This document shows positions 59,509 to 64,000 of a stretch of DNA of 64,000 bases, in pieces. The notes under the pieces are model-generated. The model was not told the DNA's origin, searched no databases, and saw only the letters and a program-made list of their open reading frames with translations. The position numbers were made by a program, and so were the translations under genes. Source of the stretch: Symbiodinium kawagutii (Eukaryota > Sar > Dinophyceae > Suessiales > Symbiodiniaceae); the NCBI GenBank assembly GCA_009767595.1, contig VSDK01001472.1, positions 467,815 through 531,814 of the forward strand. The letters run 5' to 3'. Position 1 is the first letter of the stretch; each line of letters starts with the position of its first letter.

Positions 59509-60041
59509 TTTTTCCCGAGAGCGCCTGCGAAGGGTTCTTCGTAAAAAACAGGCGTATATAAACATCTGCACACCTGCAGATCTAGATCTTCACATCATGG
59601 CATCTGCAGATCTAGATCTTCACATCATCCCATCTGCAGATCTAGATCTTCACACCCTCACATTTGCAGATGTAGATCTTCACAGCCTCACATCTGCAGA
59701 TCTAGATCTGCAGATGTGATGAGGTGAAGATGTTGATGTGCAGGTGTGATGATGTGAAGATGTTGATGTGCAGGTGTGATGATGTGAAGATGTTGATGTG
59801 CAGGTGTGATGATGTGAAGATGTTGATGTGCAGGTGTGATGATGTGAAGATGTTGATGTGCAGGTGTGATGATGTGAAGATGTTGATGTGCAGGTGTGAT
59901 GATGTGAAGATGTTGATGTGCAGATGTGATGATGTGAAGATGTTGATGTGGAGATGTGATGATGTGAAGATGTTGATGTGCAGATGTTTATATACGGCTG
60001 CTTTTTCACGAAGAACCCTTCGCAGGCGCTCTCGGGAAAAA
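59509..60041. mobile_element. fold-back element with long inverted ends and head-to-head 30-bp arrays
   Basis: The left end begins TTTTTCCCGAGAGCGCCTGC. The right end is its reverse complement, identical for 34 bases and similar for about 62, through CGTATATAAACATCTGCA. Inside are about five 30-bp units of one variant (CATCTGCAGATCTAGATCTT + CACATCATNN) and about nine of a related variant in the opposite orientation (GATGTGAAGATGTTGATGTG + CAGGTGTGAT). They meet at a 32-bp perfect palindrome (59688-59719). The two array halves are inverted versions of the same 30-mer family, so the whole element can fold back. Frames through it are repeat artefacts. It abuts duplication copy B. Confidence 0.85.
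59688..59719. repeat. 32-bp perfect palindrome at the array centre
   Basis: Symmetric around AGATCTAGATCT. It marks the switch of orientation between the two 30-bp arrays. Confidence 0.95.
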
Positions 60042-60599
60042 GGGTTTAGATGTAAATAAAAAGGTTTAGGTGTTTTTTTACATAGCAAAAAATATTTAGA
60101 TGTGTAAAAAATCAGAATGTTCACCACCAAGTCTCTGTGAATGGGAGCTTCCAGTACTGGAAAGGCCTCAGGTCAAGACGGGAAAGTGCCTGCCCTGCTC
60201 TCAACGAGTGACCAGATTCTGAGTCGAAGCCGGGACCCACTGGAAGTTCTGGATCAGTGGTTAAGCATGATCAACCACCATGTATCCATCAACTGTGCTT
60301 GATTATTTGTATTAATTATTATTTGGGATTCCCATGCTCAACCATTCTGAATTTACTTTGATCGACCCCTACAGACTGCGTTTTGACCATGCACCATTCT
60401 TCGGCAGTAAACCCAGGTCAAGTACTGCCGAGTTGCGTCTGCGCCCTGTGCTCGACCTCTCTCAGGGACCTGGCAGTTTGTTAATGTTTGATGCTAGGGA
60501 GACTCGTGGATTCTCAAGTTCAATGGTTAAGCAGTTGATGGTTATACTTGGCCACTACTTGGCAATTAATGGTTCAGCAATTGATGGCCACGCAATTGA

Positions 60600-60700
60600 T
60601 GGCTTCTCAAAATAGGGTGTCCCGAAGGTATGGTTGGTTTGTTACGATCAGTGGTTGAATAGGGATGATTTGGGGGGACCCTTATTTTGAGAAACCACCA
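60600..60700. mobile_element. MITE-like element (duplication copy B)
   Basis: Counterpart of 13558-13658, the same 101 bp with a few substitutions. Confidence 0.75.
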
Positions 60701-61851
60701 ATTGATGGCCATCATGGTTGGTGAGTCGATGATTGGTGGTCCATTGACGGTTTGATGGCCAATGATGGAGAGTGATGTTTAATGATGGGGCATCCACAAA
60801 GCATGCTATAAACATCAAAACCATAGGACAAATCAATTCCCAGTCTTCTTCCATAGCCAGTGACGTGCAAAAAAAATGCGCTCCTACCTGCTGCCACCAA
60901 GCGGCTGGATGGCAGCTTTTACGATTGGGCCTTGGATCTGGAGCAACCGTCACGGGACTCAGCGGCATGGTTCATGAATTTCAGCTCAACTCGAGAATTG
61001 AACAAGTATATCATGCGAAACGCAGCGGCCATGCCATTTTTGATCCGGAACCCATTTCAATCGCTGTCCAGAGTGTGCTATCTTGTATCTTCCTATCTGT
61101 GTTGCATGGACAATCGGCAAATAAAAGGCTTGGACTCAACAAATGTGAATCCACTATTCGCATGCGAAGTCCTTCTGCACCACTGGGGTTCTCACTTTCG
61201 CCTTCGACAGAGCCAAACTCGTAATTGACGACGGACCTTAAGTGCAATAGGTCTGGTGGACAAACAGATCAAAATAGTTCAGTCCTTGTCAAGGTAGACA
61301 TAGGTGCACAGGGCTGGTGACTAAATGATCTAAAAAGTTCTGGTACCTTCGGGATCGTTCAGAAATTTTCGATCTCAAATGACGTCATTCGCATGACGGG
61401 AGCTTTGGGCCCGGCACTGTCAGGTGCCTCCCTGGGCCTCCCTGGGCTTCCCTGCTTCCCAATGATGTCTAGCGCCACCGAGCCAAAGCGCTCCTCCATA
61501 TCGATGGTCTTGCCTAGCAACTGAGACCGACCAACAGCTGCGAGTCGTTGGAAAAACCAACACTTTCCCAAGTTCTTCTAGGATGGAGTTCTGTGCATTT
61601 AACAAGATGCCTTTCCAACCAATTTTCCATACCTGCAGAAGCAGCCTGCTTCAGGGTGGTCACCAAGAGCTCGCCAGCACGGCCAAACTCGGAGACCTCA
61701 CAGCAGACCACCTATGGAGGGAGATACACTCAACCACCACAGCAGATGTAAACCTACACTCAACATACTCAACCAACCTTGAAGTTCCCCCTGTGGGAAG
61801 TTCTCAACCAGCTCGCCAGTATTCCCCAGTATTTTCAAGCCATTTCTTCTC

Positions 61852-63300
61852 TCAGCTGTAGCGGTAGGGCGCGCGGTGCTGGCGGTCATACCTACGGTGT
61901 TGCCGGCGGTGGCGGCGATCATAGCGACGGTGGCGACGGTACTGGCTGTAGGGCTTCTTCTTCTTCGTGGTGGTGCTGGAGAAAGAGCTCGTCGTAGTCG
62001 AGGCAGTTGTAGAACTGGAACTGCTGCTGGAGGAGCTTGAGGAGCTTTCCTCAGTGGTACTCGTGGTGGAAGTAGTGCTGGAGGCTTCCCCGCCAGTGCT
62101 GCTGCTGGGCGCCATGCAACAAGATTCGCAGTGAGGATCATCCAGGCAGCAAATGTCATCTGGTGGGACAGGTCCACACTGGGTCTCATTGACCACTCTG
62201 CAATTCTCAGGAATGTTGGGAAAAGATTCGTCTCCGACGAAGAAGCATTCCGAACCAGAAGCAGAAGTATCAACCGTCATCCCTTCGCAGTCAAGGTTTT
62301 CTACACAGAAGAGGTCCAAACAATCATCAGTGCCCAAGATGACTTCCGTCCCGAGACATGCCCCTTCTGTGCTTCCACCTCCTGTGTCGGTGCCTGAGGC
62401 ATTGGAATCGCACAGCATCGAGATCGAAGCATTGATTGAAGGGGTAAAGTCGAGGGTGGCAAAGCTGCAAACGTCATTCCCCAGGCAATCAACGGAATGT
62501 TTTGGGTTCGGCACGCCCAATGGGTCGAAGACGAACTGCCCACTGGAGCAAGTGTGCCCTGAGTCACCTGGGTCTGTGTTGACATTGGAGGTTTCATTGC
62601 AGTAGAGGTCTTTCTCCAAGATCACGGTGGCTGAAGAGCAAGCAAAGAATCCTTTGCACGCAAGACTTTCAGCCGTGTCAATGTTGGAATTGGCGCAAAC
62701 CAACGAACCATCACAGCACACATCATTTTGGCAAAGTGGTTCTGCAGGATTGACCACGAATCTTGCTCCATCACATGTCTGCCCGAAATCTGAAGGAGAC
62801 GAACAGCACACTGCACCCACATTCTCAACCGCCCAAGGGGCTTGGCATGTTCGACTTCCTTTGCAAACCAACACCTGCGAACTCTCCTTGTAAATGATGG
62901 GAAGACTGTTTGACAATTGTGAGCATGTGGTACCAGTGTCGCCATCACAAAGCAATTGAGAGTCTGGGAATCTGGTTCCAAGTGTGGGAAGGTCCTGGTT
63001 GGCTTCTGTAAAGTTGCAAGCGAAGCAGGTGTCGGCTCCGACGCATAGACCGAGGTCCAAGTCGGTCAGCAAGCACGTTGGCCCCTGACGCTTTGAGCCA
63101 TTGGTCTCAACCTCTGCTCGGAAGGTGGCCAGGGCCTGAGGAATCTGCCAATCTGAATCCATCTTCCGAGCTTGCAAGAAGGCAGTAGCATCACAGCCCT
63201 CAGGCGTGGGTGTGGGCGCCCCCAGTGGCAAGGAGGCGGCTCCAACAGTCACGGCAATCAGGTCAATCAGCAGGGAATACGTCACTGCCACCTTGGTCAT
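61852..63300 (-). CDS. secreted cysteine-rich repeat protein with Ser/Thr linker and Arg/Tyr tail, probable retrogene
   Basis: A single uninterrupted frame of 482 codons. I chose the ATG at 63300 over the one five codons upstream (63315) because it starts a good signal peptide (MTKVAVTYSLLIDLIAVTVG, cleavage near AA) and is the only one also present in copy A. Residues of about 28-396 carry many cysteines in a loose repeat C-x-G-x(2-3)-C-x(2)-[AS] (VCKGSRTC, ACKGFFAC, DCLGNDVC, CCDGSLVC). About 397-445 is Ser/Thr-rich and mucin-like, and 446-482 is KKKK followed by Arg/Tyr/His-rich sequence. This suggests a secreted, disulfide-bonded, probably glycosylated surface or matrix protein whose basic tail could bind acidic polymer; the function is inferred. 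It has no introns, has a spliced-leader relict 75 nt upstream, and lies inside a P450 intron on the same strand, which together point to reinsertion of an mRNA copy. Confidence 0.85.
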   Translation of the reverse strand: MTKVAVTYSLLIDLIAVTVGAASLPLGAPTPTPEGCDATAFLQARKMDSDWQIPQALATFRAEVETNGSKRQGPTCLLTDLDLGLCVGADTCFACNFTEANQDLPTLGTRFPDSQLLCDGDTGTTCSQLSNSLPIIYKESSQVLVCKGSRTCQAPWAVENVGAVCCSSPSDFGQTCDGARFVVNPAEPLCQNDVCCDGSLVCANSNIDTAESLACKGFFACSSATVILEKDLYCNETSNVNTDPGDSGHTCSSGQFVFDPLGVPNPKHSVDCLGNDVCSFATLDFTPSINASISMLCDSNASGTDTGGGSTEGACLGTEVILGTDDCLDLFCVENLDCEGMTVDTSASGSECFFVGDESFPNIPENCRVVNETQCGPVPPDDICCLDDPHCESCCMAPSSSTGGEASSTTSTTSTTEESSSSSSSSSSSSTTASTTTSSFSSTTTKKKKPYSQYRRHRRYDRRHRRQHRRYDRQHRAPYRYS

Positions 63301-63375
63301 GGAATTCGGCACCATCTATATAACCTAAAATGTATGGACGGAACTGTACGGTGTTGCAAGGTACTAAACCTGTAG

Positions 63376-63393
63376 CTTGAGCCAAAAAGGCTA
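63376..63393 (-). other. dinoflagellate spliced-leader relict (copy B)
   Basis: Minus strand reads TAGCCTTTTTGGCTCAAG, 17 of 18 matches to the leader's 3' part (TAGCCATTTTGGCTCAAG). It is oriented towards the cysteine-rich ORF, with the end of the match 75 nt before the ATG. Such relicts are known marks of mRNAs copied back into dinoflagellate genomes. Confidence 0.8.
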
Positions 63394-63969
63394 GTTCATG
63401 TGTCAGCTCTGTTCTAGGTTGCGTTGACGATGATTGAAAAGCATGAGGGAATGACATAAAATGACCTCTGAAGACCTTGGTTTTACTGAGAGACCACTGG
63501 TCAGTTGACGCCATACCAAGAAAACTGTGGCTGCGCTTGGAAAGGCTGAGAGAAGTCCTTCCAATTTCTTCATGTTAACTCAAAAGCCAAAGTGCGTAAA
63601 ATGAACAGAATCGGCATCCTTCACAGGAGTTCCCGCAGATCCCCACCTGAAACTTCAGCCACTTTTTGTGAAAGCCGGGCCTTAGCTCGGAACTGCTGCA
63701 AAAGAGGGCCGGGCTGGCTGCGGGGTTCAGCAAGTTCTTCAGCAAATTTGCAATACCCATAAAATGGAAAATCAAGACTTCCACCCACCAGCCCCAAAAA
63801 ACCAAAGGAGCACACAGATTGGAAATCGTTTCCCTGTCTTTGTTAATTGCAATCGGGTTCCATTGACCAGGACAGTCTTCTTTTCCAGAGCAGTACCACC
63901 CCTCATCATCACCCACTCAACCGTCATGAATAAATCATTCTTCTGCTTGCTGGTCCTCCCATGTGTATG

Positions 63970-64000
63970 TGTATATATATATACATATATATATATATAT
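63970..64000. repeat. TA microsatellite at window end
   Basis: TATATA run that ends the visible duplication; copy A has a TA run at the same point (16838-16858). Confidence 0.85.

Larger units (their letters stand above)
60125..63680 (-). pseudogene. CYP97-like P450 fragment, duplicate of exons 5-10
   Basis: Exons by homology to copy A: 63647-63680 (PGFHKKWLKFQ), 61633-61696, 61456-61513, 61196-61236 (SVVNYEF, Phe changed to Val), 60443-60469 and 60125-60166. All acceptors are kept. The donor after 61633 is GT instead of GC. Nothing corresponding to exons 11 and 12 follows: the fold-back element and other arrays lie there instead. Exon 4 would fall beyond the window. Likely a non-functional fragment carried along with the nested gene, unless the upstream part exists outside. 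Confidence 0.72.
60056..63957. repeat. segmental duplication, copy B (direct)
   Basis: Same orientation as 13016-16842. Homology on the left continues for a few bases into the inner left end of the TIR element (GGGTTTAGATGTAAA at 60043), where the fold-back element begins. On the right it ends at a TA microsatellite at the window edge, so the true end may lie beyond. Confidence 0.95.

Noticed and set aside
60772..60830. SPIIK-like string that could be the missing exon between P450 exons 8 and 9
   Set aside because: It lacks an AG acceptor, does not continue into AVY, and is altered in copy A.

Overview
This window is nuclear DNA from a eukaryote, most likely a dinoflagellate (Symbiodiniaceae/Suessiales would fit; the species cannot be named from the sequence). 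The reasons are specific. A recognisable gene is cut into micro-exons whose introns mostly start with GC rather than GT and nearly always end AG followed by an exonic G, a known dinoflagellate habit. A relict of the dinoflagellate trans-spliced leader sits upstream of an intronless gene. The rest is very repeat-rich and sparsely coding. There are no bacterial operons, tRNA, rRNA or CRISPR arrays that I can support.

Layout: 1.0-6.1 kb is a 54-bp satellite; 7.1-8.5 kb is a CAT/ATC array. From 18.46 down to 10.60 kb (minus strand) lies a CYP97-type cytochrome P450 gene, of which I could place twelve short exons covering the part before the I-helix. One of its introns (14.68-16.53 kb) holds a second gene on the same strand: an intronless gene for a secreted cysteine-rich protein that carries the leader relict and is therefore probably a retrogene. 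Another intron holds a terminal-inverted-repeat element filled with a 10-bp/~94-bp array.

About 3.8 kb of this locus (13.02-16.84 kb) is repeated in the same orientation at 60.06-63.96 kb. The second copy has the intact cysteine-rich ORF (482 codons) but only a fragment of the P450; the first copy has the fuller P450 but a 104-bp frameshifting deletion in the cysteine-rich gene. One P450 intron has a GC donor in the first copy and GT in the second.

Between the two copies (19-57 kb) the sequence is mostly unassigned. Scattered short open stretches flanked by AG|G and GT/GC look like exons of unknown genes (30.1-34.7 kb minus, 46.7-48.3 kb plus, 47.7-49.6 kb minus), and there is one 269-codon ORF at 44.6 kb. 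Many minisatellites occur, ending in a dense block (58.0-60.0 kb) of four different arrays. The last is a fold-back element with long inverted ends that abuts the second duplication copy. A family of ~100-bp MITE-like elements with ends resembling TGGTGGTTTCTCAAAATAGG is scattered through the window. All similarity statements come from reading motifs by eye; no search was run.
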